A DNA stretch of 64,000 bases from Janthinobacterium sp. UMAB-56 (GCF_900095265.1 NZ_LT607670.1:174439-238438); one strand, 5' to 3'; shown: positions 19,042 through 28,737, counted from the stretch's first letter. Notes: generated by a model not told the origin, from the letters alone. Translations and numbers: made by a program.

Positions 19042-19731
19042 ATGCGAATTGCCGTACTCGATAGCGACCATAGCCAGGCAGAACTGATCTGCCAGGTGCT
19101 CACCGCCGCCGGCCACGCCTGCCACGAGTTTCAGAGTGGCAAGGAAATGCTGGGGCAACTGCGCAAGGACAGTTGCGACATGCTCATCCTCGATTGGCAT
19201 GTTAGCGATCTGGACGGTGCGGAAGTATTGCGCCGTGCCCGGGAAAAACTGGCGCCTAAGGCGCCGGTGTTGTTTATGACCAACAGCACGGGCGAAGACG
19301 ACGTGGTCGCAGGCATGACGGCGGGAGCCGACGACTACATGATCAAGCCCCTGCGGCGCAGCGAGCTGACCTTGCGCACCCAGGCGCTGCTGCGCGTGGC
19401 CTACCCGGCACAGAATGGCGCCGAATACTTGCAATTCGGTCCTTACACGTTTGAAACCCGCCCCGGCCGCCTGCTGCGCGATGGCGAAGTGCTCGACGTG
19501 ACGCACAAGGAGTTCGCCTTGGCGCTGCTGTTTTTCCGCAACCTGGGCCGTCCCCTGTCGCGCGCCTACATCCATGAAGCCGTGTGGCAACGCGACACGG
19601 CCCTGCCCTCGCGCACCATGGATACCCACGTCTCGCGCGTGCGCAACAAGCTGCAGCTGAAACCGGAACACGGCTACCGTCTGGTGCCCGTCTACAGTTA
19701 TGGCTACCGCCTGGAAAAACTGGGCGGCTGA
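19042..19731 (+). CDS. OmpR/PhoB-family response regulator (orphan)
   Basis: A 229-aa regulator. The receiver domain (1-120) has the acidic pair near residues 8-10 (VLDSDHSQ), the phosphoacceptor Asp in DMLILDWHVSDLDG and the conserved Lys in YMIKPLRRSEL. The winged-helix output domain (about 130-225) contains THKEFALALLFFRNLGRPLSR and TMDTHVSRVRNKL. No histidine kinase gene is adjacent on either side, so its partner is encoded elsewhere. The next gene, hemA, has its own -10 element. Confidence 0.92.
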   Translation: MRIAVLDSDHSQAELICQVLTAAGHACHEFQSGKEMLGQLRKDSCDMLILDWHVSDLDGAEVLRRAREKLAPKAPVLFMTNSTGEDDVVAGMTAGADDYMIKPLRRSELTLRTQALLRVAYPAQNGAEYLQFGPYTFETRPGRLLRDGEVLDVTHKEFALALLFFRNLGRPLSRAYIHEAVWQRDTALPSRTMDTHVSRVRNKLQLKPEHGYRLVPVYSYGYRLEKLGG

Positions 19732-19776
19732 ATGGCGGCAAACGGCTGACCTGCTCAAAGCACGGGCACAAAGCGT

Positions 19777-19782
19777 TATAAT
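19777..19782 (+). promoter_or_regulatory. Candidate -10 of the hemA promoter
   Basis: A perfect TATAAT hexamer, 30 bp before the hemA ATG. I could not find a good -35 at 16-18 bp spacing, so only the -10 is called. Confidence 0.5.
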
Positions 19783-19812
19783 GTCGCCATAAGTCACCCC
19801 AACAGCCCTGAA

Positions 19813-21087
19813 ATGCAACTGCTCGCCGTCGGCCTCAACCATACCACCGCCCCAGTGTCGCTCCGCGAACAGCTGGCGTTTGCGCCTGAGCACTTGGGTC
19901 AGGCGGTGATGGCGGCGCGCACCTGGTTCCAGCGCATCGACTTGCGCGACAACGACGAGGCGGCCATCCTCTCTACCTGCAACCGCACCGAGCTGTATGC
20001 GGCCAGCCATGTGCCGAACCCGCTCGACGCGGGCGCGCATTTCCTGGCCGACTATCACCAGCTCAACTACAGCGAGCTGCGGCCGCACTTGTATATGCTG
20101 CCGCAACACGATGCCGTGCGCCACACCTTCCGCGTGGCCTCCGGGCTGGACTCGATGGTGCTGGGCGAAACGCAGATACTGGGGCAGATCAAGGACGCCA
20201 TCCGCACGGCCGACGAGGCGGGCGGCCTGGGCACGTATCTGCACCAGTTGTTCCAGCGCAGCTTTTCCGTCGCCAAGGAAGTGCGCAGCAGCACGGAAAT
20301 TGGCGCCCACAGCGTTTCCATGGCGGCCGCCGCCGTGCGCCTGTCGCAGCGCATCTTCGACAAGATTGCCGAGCAGAACGTGCTGTTCATTGGCGCCGGC
20401 GAAATGATCGAATTGTGCGCCACGCACTTTGCGGCGCAAAACCCGAAAAGCATCACGATTGCCAACCGCACCATGGAGCGGGGCGAAGAGCTGGCGCACC
20501 GCTTCAACGGCAAGGCCATTCGCCTGGCCGACTTGCCGGAGCAACTGCAGCAATTCGACATCGTCATCTCGTGCACAGCGTCGTCCTTGCCGCTGCTGGG
20601 CCTGGGCCTGGTCGAGCGCGCCATCAAGGCACGCCGCCACAAGCCCATGTTCATGGTCGACCTGGCCGTGCCGCGCGACATCGAAGCGGAAGTGGGCCGC
20701 CTGAACGACGTCTTCCTGTACACGGTCGACGACCTGGGCAAGGTCGTACAGACGGGTCTGGAAAGCCGGCAAGCGGCCGTGGCGCAAGCCGAAGCCATCA
20801 TCGATACGCGCGTGCAATCCTTCATGAGCTGGGTCGACGACCGCGCCATGGTGCCCGTGATCCAGCATTTGCATGAAAACAGCGAAAGCTTGCGTCTGAT
20901 GGAAGTGGAACGGGCGCGCAAGATGCTGGCCAAGGGCGCCGACATCGACGCCGTCCTCGAAGCACTGTCGAAAGGCTTGACAGCCAAGTTCCTGCACGGC
21001 CCGCAGCAGGCGCTGCACCACGCGCAAGGCGACGAGCGCAAGCAGCTGGTTACCTTGCTGCCGAAACTGTTCCGCCCCCGCCGTTAG
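19813..21087 (+). CDS. hemA: Glutamyl-tRNA reductase
   Basis: A 424-aa enzyme that reduces glutamyl-tRNA(Glu) to glutamate-1-semialdehyde, the first step of C5-pathway tetrapyrrole synthesis. The catalytic Cys56 lies in [11 protein letters not shown], the NADPH domain includes [15 protein letters not shown], and the C-terminal dimerisation helix follows. The N-terminal [14 protein letters not shown] is diagnostic. It heads hemA-prfA-dsbB-prmC. The gap to prfA is 95 bp. Confidence 0.97.
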   Translation: MQLLAVGLNHTTAPVSLREQLAFAPEHLGQAVMAARTWFQRIDLRDNDEAAILSTCNRTELYAASHVPNPLDAGAHFLADYHQLNYSELRPHLYMLPQHDAVRHTFRVASGLDSMVLGETQILGQIKDAIRTADEAGGLGTYLHQLFQRSFSVAKEVRSSTEIGAHSVSMAAAAVRLSQRIFDKIAEQNVLFIGAGEMIELCATHFAAQNPKSITIANRTMERGEELAHRFNGKAIRLADLPEQLQQFDIVISCTASSLPLLGLGLVERAIKARRHKPMFMVDLAVPRDIEAEVGRLNDVFLYTVDDLGKVVQTGLESRQAAVAQAEAIIDTRVQSFMSWVDDRAMVPVIQHLHENSESLRLMEVERARKMLAKGADIDAVLEALSKGLTAKFLHGPQQALHHAQGDERKQLVTLLPKLFRPRR

Positions 21088-21182
21088 CGCAGCCGCGCTG
21101 GCCGCCCGCGCGGCCGCCCCCTGCCCGCCTGCCGGGCTTGCCGGACCCGCACTCTCCCTACCCACTTTTACCGCGAATCGCT

Positions 21183-22259
21183 ATGAAACCATCCATGCTG
21201 GCCAAACTCGATCAACTGGCGAACCGCCTGGTCGAACTCGACGAACTGCTGATGCATCCGGACGCCACGTCGAATATGGACAGCTACCGCAAGATGACGC
21301 GCGAGCACGCCGAACTGGGCCCGCTGGTAGCCCTGTACCGGTCCTACCAGGAAGCGGGCAACGACATCGCGACAGCGCAAGAGATGCTGGGCGATCCGGA
21401 CATGAAGGAATTCGCACAGGAAGAGATCGAAGCGGCCAAGGCCACCATGGCACAGCTCGAGCGCGAATTGCAAACCATGCTGCTGCCGAAGGATGTCAAT
21501 GACGAGCGCAATATCTTCCTGGAAATTCGCGCCGGCACGGGCGGCGATGAATCGGCCCTGTTCGCCGGCGATTTGCTGCGCATGTACACGCGCTTTGCCG
21601 AGCGCAACCGCTGGCAAGTGGAACTCGTATCGGCGTCCGACTCAGACCTGGGCGGCTACCGCGAAGTGATCGTGCGCGTGGTCGGCAACGGCGCGTACTC
21701 TAAACTGAAATTCGAGTCCGGCGGCCACCGCGTGCAGCGCGTGCCAGCCACGGAAACGCAGGGCCGCATCCACACATCCGCCTGCACGGTGGCCGTGATG
21801 CCGGAAGCCGATGAAGTCGAAGACGTCAACATCAACCCGGCCGACCTGCGCATCGATACCTACCGCGCCTCGGGCGCAGGCGGACAGCACATCAACAAAA
21901 CGGATTCGGCCGTGCGCATCACCCACTTGCCGACCGGCATCGTGGTCGAATGCCAGGACGACCGCAGCCAGCACAAGAACAAGGCGCAAGCCATGAAAGT
22001 GCTGGCCGCGCGCATCAAGGACGTGCAGCTGCGCGAGCAGCAGTCGAAGGAAGCGGCGACGCGCAAGAGCCTGATCGGCTCGGGCGACCGCAGCGAACGC
22101 ATCCGCACTTATAATTTCCCGCAGGGCCGCCTGACGGACCACCGCATCAATTTGACGCTATATAAACTGGACTTCATCATGGATGGGGATTTGACGGACT
22201 TGACGAATGGCCTGGCGGCTGAACACCAGGCAGAGCTGTTGGCTGCGCTAGGTGACTAA
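21183..22259 (+). CDS. prfA: Peptide chain release factor 1
   Basis: A 358-aa factor that terminates translation at UAA and UAG. The GGQ motif at residues 233-235 enters the peptidyl-transferase centre; its Gln is methylated by PrmC, encoded two genes on. The stop-codon-reading PxT tripeptide is PAT at 188-190 and TGGDES is near 119-124. The frame is open from 21138, but the ATG at 21183 ([12 protein letters not shown]) matches the family start. Confidence 0.97.
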   Translation: MKPSMLAKLDQLANRLVELDELLMHPDATSNMDSYRKMTREHAELGPLVALYRSYQEAGNDIATAQEMLGDPDMKEFAQEEIEAAKATMAQLERELQTMLLPKDVNDERNIFLEIRAGTGGDESALFAGDLLRMYTRFAERNRWQVELVSASDSDLGGYREVIVRVVGNGAYSKLKFESGGHRVQRVPATETQGRIHTSACTVAVMPEADEVEDVNINPADLRIDTYRASGAGGQHINKTDSAVRITHLPTGIVVECQDDRSQHKNKAQAMKVLAARIKDVQLREQQSKEAATRKSLIGSGDRSERIRTYNFPQGRLTDHRINLTLYKLDFIMDGDLTDLTNGLAAEHQAELLAALGD

Positions 22260-22263
22260 CGGC

Positions 22264-22332
22264 TGGGGTCAGACCCTCTCCACCGCTGACGGCAGATCAG
22301 GCGTCGGCGCCAACGGGGATCTGAACCCGGGG
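22264..22332. repeat. GGGGTCAGACCC-bounded element, copy 1 (degenerate)
   Basis: Begins GGGGTCAGACCCTC and ends with a decayed inverted copy (GGGGATCTGAACCCGG). The core contains CACCGCTGACG and GCCAACG. It has the same order as the element at 26634, about 65-70 bp long. It lies between prfA and dsbB and is noncoding. The right arm has changes, so the hairpin is weaker than in copy 2. Confidence 0.75.
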
Positions 22333-22413
22333 TTTAAGTAGCGGCTAAGCAATAAAAATCCGGCCTTGTGCGAAAATGACCAGCTCGATTCCATCCACCT
22401 CACCGTGTCGCCC

Positions 22414-22884
22414 ATGAAAAATTCACGCACCGTCCTCCTGTTGATCGCCGCCCTGTGTTTCCTGATGCTGGGCGTGGCCATGTATTTGCAGCATGCCCTG
22501 AATATGGCGCCGTGCCCGCTGTGCGTGATCCAGCGCTACCTGTTCCTCGCCATCGGCATCGCCTGCGTGGCTGGCGCGGCCGCGAAGGGGCCAAAAATCG
22601 GCGCCGGCATCGGCCTGTTGGCGGCCCTGGGCGGCCTGGGCGTGGGCGCCAAGCATTTGTATGTGCTGGCCCATCCCGGCTTCTCGTGCGGCATCGACCC
22701 CGTGGAAACGGCGCTGAACAAGGTCTTCACGGCCGAACTCATGCCCTTCATGTTTGAATCGTATGGCGCCTGCGAAAACGCCGGCGAGCCGTTTTTCGGC
22801 CTGTCGATCCCGCAATGGGCATTCGCCTGGTTCGCCATCTTCGCCATCGGCCTGCTGTGGACCTTGCTGCGCCGTCAGAAATAA
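22414..22884 (+). CDS. dsbB: Disulfide bond formation protein B
   Basis: A 156-aa inner-membrane quinone reductase that reoxidises DsbA. The first periplasmic pair is Cys34-Pro-Leu-Cys37 (CPLC, versus CVLC in E. coli) and the second pair is Cys92 and Cys120. Four membrane segments are visible (about 5-27, 40-58, 62-82, 133-152). The ATG at 22414 is chosen; the upstream open frame from 22366 would add a polar leader. It sits between prfA and prmC, which it does not serve functionally. Confidence 0.94.
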   Translation: MKNSRTVLLLIAALCFLMLGVAMYLQHALNMAPCPLCVIQRYLFLAIGIACVAGAAAKGPKIGAGIGLLAALGGLGVGAKHLYVLAHPGFSCGIDPVETALNKVFTAELMPFMFESYGACENAGEPFFGLSIPQWAFAWFAIFAIGLLWTLLRRQK

Positions 22885-22895
22885 TTGAAAGCACC

Positions 22896-23726
22896 ATGCC
22901 AGAAACACTGATTCCCGCCGGCAGCACTGTCGGCGCCCTGCAAATCCGTCCGCTGCTCGACCCGCTCGACAATCGCATTCTGCTGGGCCACGCGCTGGGC
23001 CTGTCGCGCGTCAGCCTGATCACGCAATCGGAGCGTGTACTCACTGCCGATGAAGCCAAACGCCTGTCAAGCTTGCTGGCACGCCGTCTGCAGGGTGAGC
23101 CGATCGCCTACATCGTCGGCCAACGCGAATTTTTCGGCCTGCCGTTCGAAGTGAACGAGGCCGTGCTGATCCCCCGCCCCGACACGGAAGTGCTGGTTGA
23201 ACTGGCGCTCGAGCGCCTGCCGCCAGGCGGACGCGTGCTCGACATGGGCACGGGCAGCGGCGCCATCGCCGTCGCCCTGGCATACACGCGACCCGACGCC
23301 GTCGTCACGGCCCTGGATGTGAGCAGCACGGCCTTGGCCGTGGCACGCCGCAATGCCAGCGCCAACGGCGTCAACATCACCTTCATGGCCAGCGATTGGT
23401 TCGAAGCGCTGGGCACGGAAAAATTCGACCTGATCGTCTCGAACCCGCCGTATATCGCCAGCGGCGACCGCCACCTGGCCGAAGGCGATTTGCGCTTTGA
23501 GCCGCCGGGCGCGCTGACCGACCATGCCGATGGCCTGTCGGCCCTGCGCACCATCGTGTCCGGCGCCGCGCGCCACCTGGCTTCAGGCGCATGGCTGCTG
23601 ATGGAACACGGCTACGACCAGGCGGCTAGCGTGCGCGACTTGCTGGCCGCCGCCAACTACAACAAAGTGCAAAGCTGGCGCGACCTGGCCGGCATCGAAC
23701 GAGTCAGCGGCGCTCGCCTGGGCTGA
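22896..23726 (+). CDS. prmC: Release factor glutamine N5-methyltransferase
   Basis: A 276-aa SAM-dependent enzyme that methylates the GGQ glutamine of release factors. The SAM-binding VLDMGTGSGAIAVAL is near residues 114-128 and the substrate-binding NPPY is at 183-186. The N-terminal helical domain (1-75) binds the release factor. The start ATG at 22896 is 11 bp after dsbB. Its target gene prfA is in the same run. Confidence 0.95.
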   Translation: MPETLIPAGSTVGALQIRPLLDPLDNRILLGHALGLSRVSLITQSERVLTADEAKRLSSLLARRLQGEPIAYIVGQREFFGLPFEVNEAVLIPRPDTEVLVELALERLPPGGRVLDMGTGSGAIAVALAYTRPDAVVTALDVSSTALAVARRNASANGVNITFMASDWFEALGTEKFDLIVSNPPYIASGDRHLAEGDLRFEPPGALTDHADGLSALRTIVSGAARHLASGAWLLMEHGYDQAASVRDLLAAANYNKVQSWRDLAGIERVSGARLG

Positions 23727-23942
23727 CCATTGCCGCCGGCGCAAAGCTTGACCTGGCGGCGCGCCAGATCCCCCCGCAGTTTGTTAAAATATCAAGCGAA
23801 TTCCTGACCGAAGCGCCGTCCCCCTTGCCCGGGGCGGGCGCTGGCGAGGCAGCGGTTTTTGGGCCGGCGCCGACGCATTTGCCAAAATTCGGTTAATCTC
23901 AGCACAAATTATTTATCTGCTGCACAAGAAAGGAAGCTCAAA

Positions 23943-25544
23943 TTGCCCAACCTGTTGACTCGCCGCCTGGCATTGCTGACCGAAGATGCCAACCATGCGC
24001 TACTGGGGGGCTTGCGCGGCATCGAGCGCGAAACCCTGCGCGTCGACCATGCCGGCCATCTGGCTTCCACGCCCCACCCCGCCGCCCTGGGCTCGGCGCT
24101 GACGCACCCTGAAATCACCACCGACTACGCCGAAGCGCTGCTCGAATTCATCACGCCGGCCGAACAAGACATCGCCGTCACGCTCGACAAGCTCGATACC
24201 GTGCACCGCCACGCCTACAGCCGCCTCGGCGACGAGTTGCTATGGAGTCAGTCGATGCCGTGCCAGCTGCCGCCCGAAGCGGAGATAGCCATCGCCAACT
24301 ACGGCAGCTCGAACATGGGCATGCTCAAGCACGTCTACCGGCGCGGCCTGGCCTTGCGCTACGGCAAAGCCATGCAATGCATCGCCGGCATCCACTACAA
24401 CTACTCGCTCGACGAGCAGCTGTGGCAAGTGTTGGCCAGCCAGCCTGGCACCAGCGCCAGCGCGCAACATGCGGCGACGACGCCGAAAGACGTGCAGTCG
24501 GAAAGCTACCTGGCAACGATCCGCAATTTCCGCCGCTACAGTTGGCTGCTGATGTACCTGTTCGGCGCTTCGCCGGCCCTGTCCGCCGGTTTCCTGCGCG
24601 GCCGCGCGCACAAGCTCGACACCTTGTCCGACGACACGCTGTTCCTGCCGTATGCCACCAGCCTGCGCATGAGCGACCTCGGTTACCAGAACGATGCCCA
24701 GTCCGGCCTGCGCCCGCACGAAAACAGCCTGGAAGACTACGTCAACGCGCTCACGCACGCCGTCAACGACCCGTATCCGCCGTATGCTGAACTGGGCACG
24801 AAGAAGGATGGCGAATGGATACAATTGTCCACCAACGTGCTGCAGATCGAAAATGAATACTATTCGACCATCCGCCCGAAGCGCGTGATCCGCACGGGCG
24901 AGCGCCCGATCCAGGCCCTGTGCCTGCGCGGCGTGCAATACATCGAAGTGCGCTGCATGGATGTCGACCCGTTCGAACCGGTCGGCATCAGCCTGGAAAC
25001 GGGCCGCTTCCTCGACGCATTCCTGCTGTTCTGCGCGCTCGACGACAGCGGTCCCATCTCGGCCGAACAAAGCGCCTGCTACACGAACAATTTCGCCCGC
25101 ACCGTCAAGGAAGGCCGCAAGCCGGGCTTGACCCTGCGCCGCGACGGCGAGGAAATCACCCTGCAGGCGTGGGGCGAGGAGTTGCTGGCGCGCATAGCCC
25201 CTGTGGCGGCCTTGCTCGACGCGCGCCAGGGCGGCACCTCGCATGCGGACAGCCTGGCGGCGCAGGCGGCCAAGCTGGCCGACCCGGATGCGACGCCATC
25301 GGCAAAGGTATTGGCCGAGCTGCGCGCCAACGGCGGCTCGTTTGCCGCCTTCGGCCTGCGCCAGAGTGAACGCCACGCCGCCTATTTCCGCGCGCATCCG
25401 GCAACGCAGGAACAAAGCGCGTATTTCGACGCGATGGCCGCCAGCTCGCTGGCCGAGCAGCACGCCATGGAAGCGGCACCGGCCGGCAGCTTCGACGATT
25501 TCGTCGCCGCCTACCGCGCCAGCACCCTGTGTTCGCACGCCTGA
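23943..25544 (+). CDS. gshA: Glutamate-cysteine ligase (gamma-proteobacterial type)
   Basis: A 533-aa ATP-dependent enzyme that makes gamma-glutamylcysteine, the first step of glutathione synthesis. Family features are [14 protein letters not shown] near residues 22-35, [19 protein letters not shown] and [16 protein letters not shown]. The frame is open from 23859, but AAGGAAG ends about 8 bp before the TTG at 23943. Starting there gives [11 protein letters not shown], similar to E. coli GshA, which also starts with UUG. A TAAAAT -10-like element is at 23785-23790. Confidence 0.94.
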   Translation: MPNLLTRRLALLTEDANHALLGGLRGIERETLRVDHAGHLASTPHPAALGSALTHPEITTDYAEALLEFITPAEQDIAVTLDKLDTVHRHAYSRLGDELLWSQSMPCQLPPEAEIAIANYGSSNMGMLKHVYRRGLALRYGKAMQCIAGIHYNYSLDEQLWQVLASQPGTSASAQHAATTPKDVQSESYLATIRNFRRYSWLLMYLFGASPALSAGFLRGRAHKLDTLSDDTLFLPYATSLRMSDLGYQNDAQSGLRPHENSLEDYVNALTHAVNDPYPPYAELGTKKDGEWIQLSTNVLQIENEYYSTIRPKRVIRTGERPIQALCLRGVQYIEVRCMDVDPFEPVGISLETGRFLDAFLLFCALDDSGPISAEQSACYTNNFARTVKEGRKPGLTLRRDGEEITLQAWGEELLARIAPVAALLDARQGGTSHADSLAAQAAKLADPDATPSAKVLAELRANGGSFAAFGLRQSERHAAYFRAHPATQEQSAYFDAMAASSLAEQHAMEAAPAGSFDDFVAAYRASTLCSHA

Positions 25545-25572
25545 TCCTGCCTGACTTTCCGCCTGGCGCCCC

Positions 25573-26616
25573 ATGCTGACCTTCTACAATGAATTGCACA
25601 GCCAGCACCGGGGCCGCTTCGAGCTGTTTCGCGGCACCATGGTGCCCTGCTTCGAGACACCGGAGCGGGCCGACATGGTGGTGTCCGAGCTGGGACGGCG
25701 CAACCTGGGCCGCATCGTCACGCCGCATGGCGTGCCGCTGACGTCGCTCGAACGCATCCACACGCCCCGTTACCTGCACTTCCTGCGCCACGCCTGGCAC
25801 GACTGGCTGGCACTCGATCCCGACAACGCAGGCAAGGACGCGCTGCCGTCCGTGTGGCCGGTGCGCACCTTGCGTAGCGACATCGAACCGGACGACTTCA
25901 CGGCCAAGCTGGGGCTGTACTCGATGGACAATGGCACGCCGCTGACGGCCGGCACGTGGACGGCGGCCAAGACGGGTGCCGACTGCGCCGTCAACGCGGC
26001 CCACGCGTTGCGCCTGGGAGAACGGGCCACCTTTGCCCTGACGCGCCCGCCCGGCCATCACGCGGGCAGCGATTTTTTTGGCGGCTACTGTTTTCTCAAT
26101 AACGCGGCCCTGGCCGCGCAGCATCTGCTCGACGACGGCGCCCGTAAAGTCGCCATCCTCGATATCGATTACCACCACGGCAACGGCACGCAGAGCATCT
26201 TTTATGCACGCGACGACGTGCTGTTCGCCTCGATCCACGCCGACCCGCGCAGCGAATACCCGTTTTACCTGGGCCACGCCGATGAAACGGGCAGCGGCGC
26301 GGGGCTCGGCTACAACGTCAATCTGCCGCTGCCGGCCGGCACGTCCACGGCCAGCTGGTTCGCCGCGCTCGAAACGGCTTGCCTGCGCATCAATATGTAC
26401 GCGCCCGACGCGCTGGTGGTGTCGCTCGGTGTCGATACTTTCGTCGGCGACCCGCTGTCACACTTCGCCCTGCAAAGCGGCGACTACCTGCGCGTGGGCG
26501 AGCGCCTCGCGCATCTGAACCTGCCCACCGCCTTCATCCTCGAAGGCGGCTATGCGGTCAAGGAACTGGGCATCAATGTGGTGAACGTGCTCGAAGGTTT
26601 TGAAACCGCAGAGTAA
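25573..26616 (+). CDS. Histone-deacetylase-fold amidohydrolase, acetylpolyamine amidohydrolase-like
   Basis: A 347-aa class II HDAC-fold zinc enzyme. RPPGHHAG (158-165) holds the catalytic His pair. The zinc ligands by alignment are Asp199 and His201 (LDIDYHHGNGTQ) and Asp288 (SLGVDTF). Tyr327 in LEGGYAV is the transition-state tyrosine. The whole chain aligns from memory with Mycoplana acetylpolyamine amidohydrolase (ELYGGELVPPFE versus ELFRGTMVPCFE near residue 17), so N-acetylputrescine or N-acetylspermidine is the likely substrate. It lies 28 bp after gshA and is probably cotranscribed. AcuC-like or short-chain acyl deacetylase activity remains possible. Confidence 0.88.
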   Translation: MLTFYNELHSQHRGRFELFRGTMVPCFETPERADMVVSELGRRNLGRIVTPHGVPLTSLERIHTPRYLHFLRHAWHDWLALDPDNAGKDALPSVWPVRTLRSDIEPDDFTAKLGLYSMDNGTPLTAGTWTAAKTGADCAVNAAHALRLGERATFALTRPPGHHAGSDFFGGYCFLNNAALAAQHLLDDGARKVAILDIDYHHGNGTQSIFYARDDVLFASIHADPRSEYPFYLGHADETGSGAGLGYNVNLPLPAGTSTASWFAALETACLRINMYAPDALVVSLGVDTFVGDPLSHFALQSGDYLRVGERLAHLNLPTAFILEGGYAVKELGINVVNVLEGFETAE

Positions 26617-26633
26617 TTTCAGAGTCATAATTC

Positions 26634-26700
26634 TGGGGTCAGACCCTCAACACCGCTAACGTCAAGCTCAGTGCCAACACAAACGGGGGTCTGACCCCGG
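26634..26700. repeat. GGGGTCAGACCC-bounded element, copy 2 (intact arms)
   Basis: TGGGGTCAGACCC at the left and GGGTCTGACCCCG at the right form a perfect inverted repeat about 66 bp apart end to end. The core (CACCGCTAACG, GCCAAC) is shared with copy 1. It lies 17 bp past the amidohydrolase stop and 3 bp before the end of the convergent response-regulator gene, so it may also form a bidirectional 3' hairpin. Confidence 0.85.
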
Positions 26701-26702
26701 CT

Positions 26703-27485
26703 CTACATATTCCGAAACAAACTCATGAACGGCTGGCTCACGGCCAGGGTTTCCGGCCGCGTCTTCAGGCGCAGGGCGCCGCGTCCCACCTCGTCGCGCG
26801 TGACGGCTGCCACCATCTTCATGTTGACGATGGTGGAGCGGTGGATCTGCTTGAAAATGGCCGGGTCAAGCACGTCGAGCAGTTCACGGATCGGTTTGCG
26901 CAGCAGCGCCTCGCCGTCCGCCGTCATGACGGCCGTGTACTTGGTGTCGGACTGAAAATAAGCGATGTCTTCCACCATGATCAAACGCGTATCCTTGCCG
27001 CTGCTGGCCGTCAGCCACACCAGCGGCGGCGACTTGGCCGCCGCCGGCAAGGCGCGGCTCAATTGCTGCAGCAAGCCGGCCAGCGCGCCATCGCCCGCCT
27101 GGGTCTTGCCGGCCCGCGCCCGCACGCGCTGCAAGGTCGCTTGCAGGCGCTCGCGGGCGATGGGTTTCAATACATAATCGACGGCGCCCTTGTCGAAGGC
27201 ATCGATCGCGTACTGGTCGTAGGCGGTGACGAACACCACCTGCGTGGCGGGACTCGCGTCGAGCGCGCCGGCCGCCACTTCCAGCCCCGTCAGGCCCGGC
27301 ATGCGGATGTCGAGGAAGGCGACGTCGGGCTTGTGCGTGGCGATGGCCTCGAGCGCCGTGCCGCCGTCGTCGCAGGCGGCGACGATGCGCAAGTTGGGCC
27401 ACTCTTCGGCCAGCAGGGCCACCAGCGCGTCGCGCAGCAGGGTTTCATCTTCGGCGATGACGCAGCTCATCTCAGGCTGATGCAT
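26703..27485 (-). CDS. LytTR-family response regulator
   Basis: A 260-aa regulator. The receiver domain (1-125) has the acidic pair in IAEDETLL, the phosphoacceptor Asp in DVAFLDIRMPG and the Lys in DYVLKPI. The LytTR DNA-binding domain (about 155-255) contains IMVEDIAYFQSDTKYTAV and FKQIHRSTIVNM. This matches the LytR/AlgR/YpdB group. Its start overlaps the end of the kinase gene by 14 bp, so the two are translationally coupled and form a cognate pair. Confidence 0.94.
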   Translation of the reverse strand: MHQPEMSCVIAEDETLLRDALVALLAEEWPNLRIVAACDDGGTALEAIATHKPDVAFLDIRMPGLTGLEVAAGALDASPATQVVFVTAYDQYAIDAFDKGAVDYVLKPIARERLQATLQRVRARAGKTQAGDGALAGLLQQLSRALPAAAKSPPLVWLTASSGKDTRLIMVEDIAYFQSDTKYTAVMTADGEALLRKPIRELLDVLDPAIFKQIHRSTIVNMKMVAAVTRDEVGRGALRLKTRPETLAVSQPFMSLFRNM

Positions 27486-28737
27486 ACGACACTCCTTGCG
27501 CCGTGCTGTCAGGCACCGTGATGGTGGCCGTCACGCCATCGGGGAAATTGGCGACAATGGCAAACGCGGCGGCATTGCCGTAGGTCAGGCGCAGGCGTTC
27601 GCGCACATTGCGCAAGCCGATGCCCGTGCCGGCGCCGTCGTCGCTGAAGCCCTTGCCGTCGTCGGCCACCGTGACGATCACCGTGCCGTTGCCGCTGCGC
27701 GCCATGATCCAGATCGTGCCGCCGCCGCTTTTCGGTTCCAGGCCATGCTTGATGGCGTTTTCCACCAGCGTTTGCAGCATCATGGGCGGCAGCTCCACCT
27801 GGCGCAGGTATTGCGGTACCTCGATCTGCAGGTTCAGGCGCGCGCCCATGCGGATTTTCAGGATATCGAGGTAGGCGCGCGCCCGTTCCAGTTCCGTGCC
27901 CAGAGTCGACATGGCTTGCTCCGTGCGCGGCAGCGAATGGCGCAGGTACAAGATCAGGTTGCCCAGCATCTCGTCGGCGCGCACCGGGTCGCTGCGCGTG
28001 AGCAACTGGGCGCTGGCCAGGGTGTTGTACAGGAAGTGCGGCTCGACCTGCGCATGCAGCAGGCTCAGCTTGGCGACCGTGAGTTCCTTTTCCGTCACCG
28101 TCTGGCGCGCCTCGGCCTGCTCGCCGCGCCGGCGCTGCGCCACCCGGCGCGTCATCGCCCGCGTCACCGCTTCCGCGTTTTCCAGGTTGCTGCCATGGTC
28201 GACGAGGAACCAGTCGGTCCAGGCATTGCGTGCCGGCTCGCAGATCAAGGTCACGCTGCCCGCCTCGCCATTCGGCGTGACGGTGGCAAGGATCTGGTTC
28301 GGCCGCGGCTCGAGGAAACCCAGCAGGCGCATGCGGGGCAAGCCCGTGTGCGTGTACGGCGCGGCGCGGCGCACGCGGGCCTGCACCTGCAGGCTGTCGC
28401 GCGCACTTTCGACCACTTCACTGCCCGGCAGTTCACGGATGGCCGCGTCGATCATGTCGAACGCCTCGCCCGCCTCGAACGGAATTTCGATCTGGCGCCG
28501 CTGGCGGCTCGACAGGGTGCTGGCATTGACGGCGCCGGCGATCAGGCGCACGCGCCGCACGTGCGAAAACGCATTCGTGATGACGGCGCAGGCCAGCAGC
28601 GCGCCGACGATGACAAAAAAGCCTTCTGTCTGCCGGAAGATATAGCGCAGGAAGTTCTCGACCACGATGACGGTGGCGAAAATATACGTCAGCATCGTGG
28701 CCAAGGTGAGGCGGAGAATAAAAAAGAGGCTGGTCAT
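27472..28737 (-). CDS. Sensor histidine kinase, LytS/YpdA type
   Basis: A 421-aa kinase. Two N-terminal hydrophobic segments (about 5-30 and 40-62) are followed by a cytoplasmic region of about 140 residues of unknown fold (70-210). Then come the His_kinase domain with the phosphoacceptor in HAQVEPHFLYNTLASAQLL and a HATPase domain (VENAIKHGLEPKSGG; DDGKGFSDDGAGTGIGLRNV). The frame is open from 28884, but the ATG at 28737 is preceded by AGGGAAA. No periplasmic sensor domain is visible, so the signal may be sensed in the membrane or cytosol. Confidence 0.9.
   Translation of the reverse strand: MTSLFFILRLTLATMLTYIFATVIVVENFLRYIFRQTEGFFVIVGALLACAVITNAFSHVRRVRLIAGAVNASTLSSRQRRQIEIPFEAGEAFDMIDAAIRELPGSEVVESARDSLQVQARVRRAAPYTHTGLPRMRLLGFLEPRPNQILATVTPNGEAGSVTLICEPARNAWTDWFLVDHGSNLENAEAVTRAMTRRVAQRRRGEQAEARQTVTEKELTVAKLSLLHAQVEPHFLYNTLASAQLLTRSDPVRADEMLGNLILYLRHSLPRTEQAMSTLGTELERARAYLDILKIRMGARLNLQIEVPQYLRQVELPPMMLQTLVENAIKHGLEPKSGGGTIWIMARSGNGTVIVTVADDGKGFSDDGAGTGIGLRNVRERLRLTYGNAAAFAIVANFPDGVTATITVPDSTAQGVSYASA

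Noticed and set aside
18937..21165. 742-aa minus-strand open frame opposite hemA
   Set aside because: It is antisense to hemA, His/Gln/Ala/Arg-rich with no domain, and arises from high-GC codon bias on the other strand.
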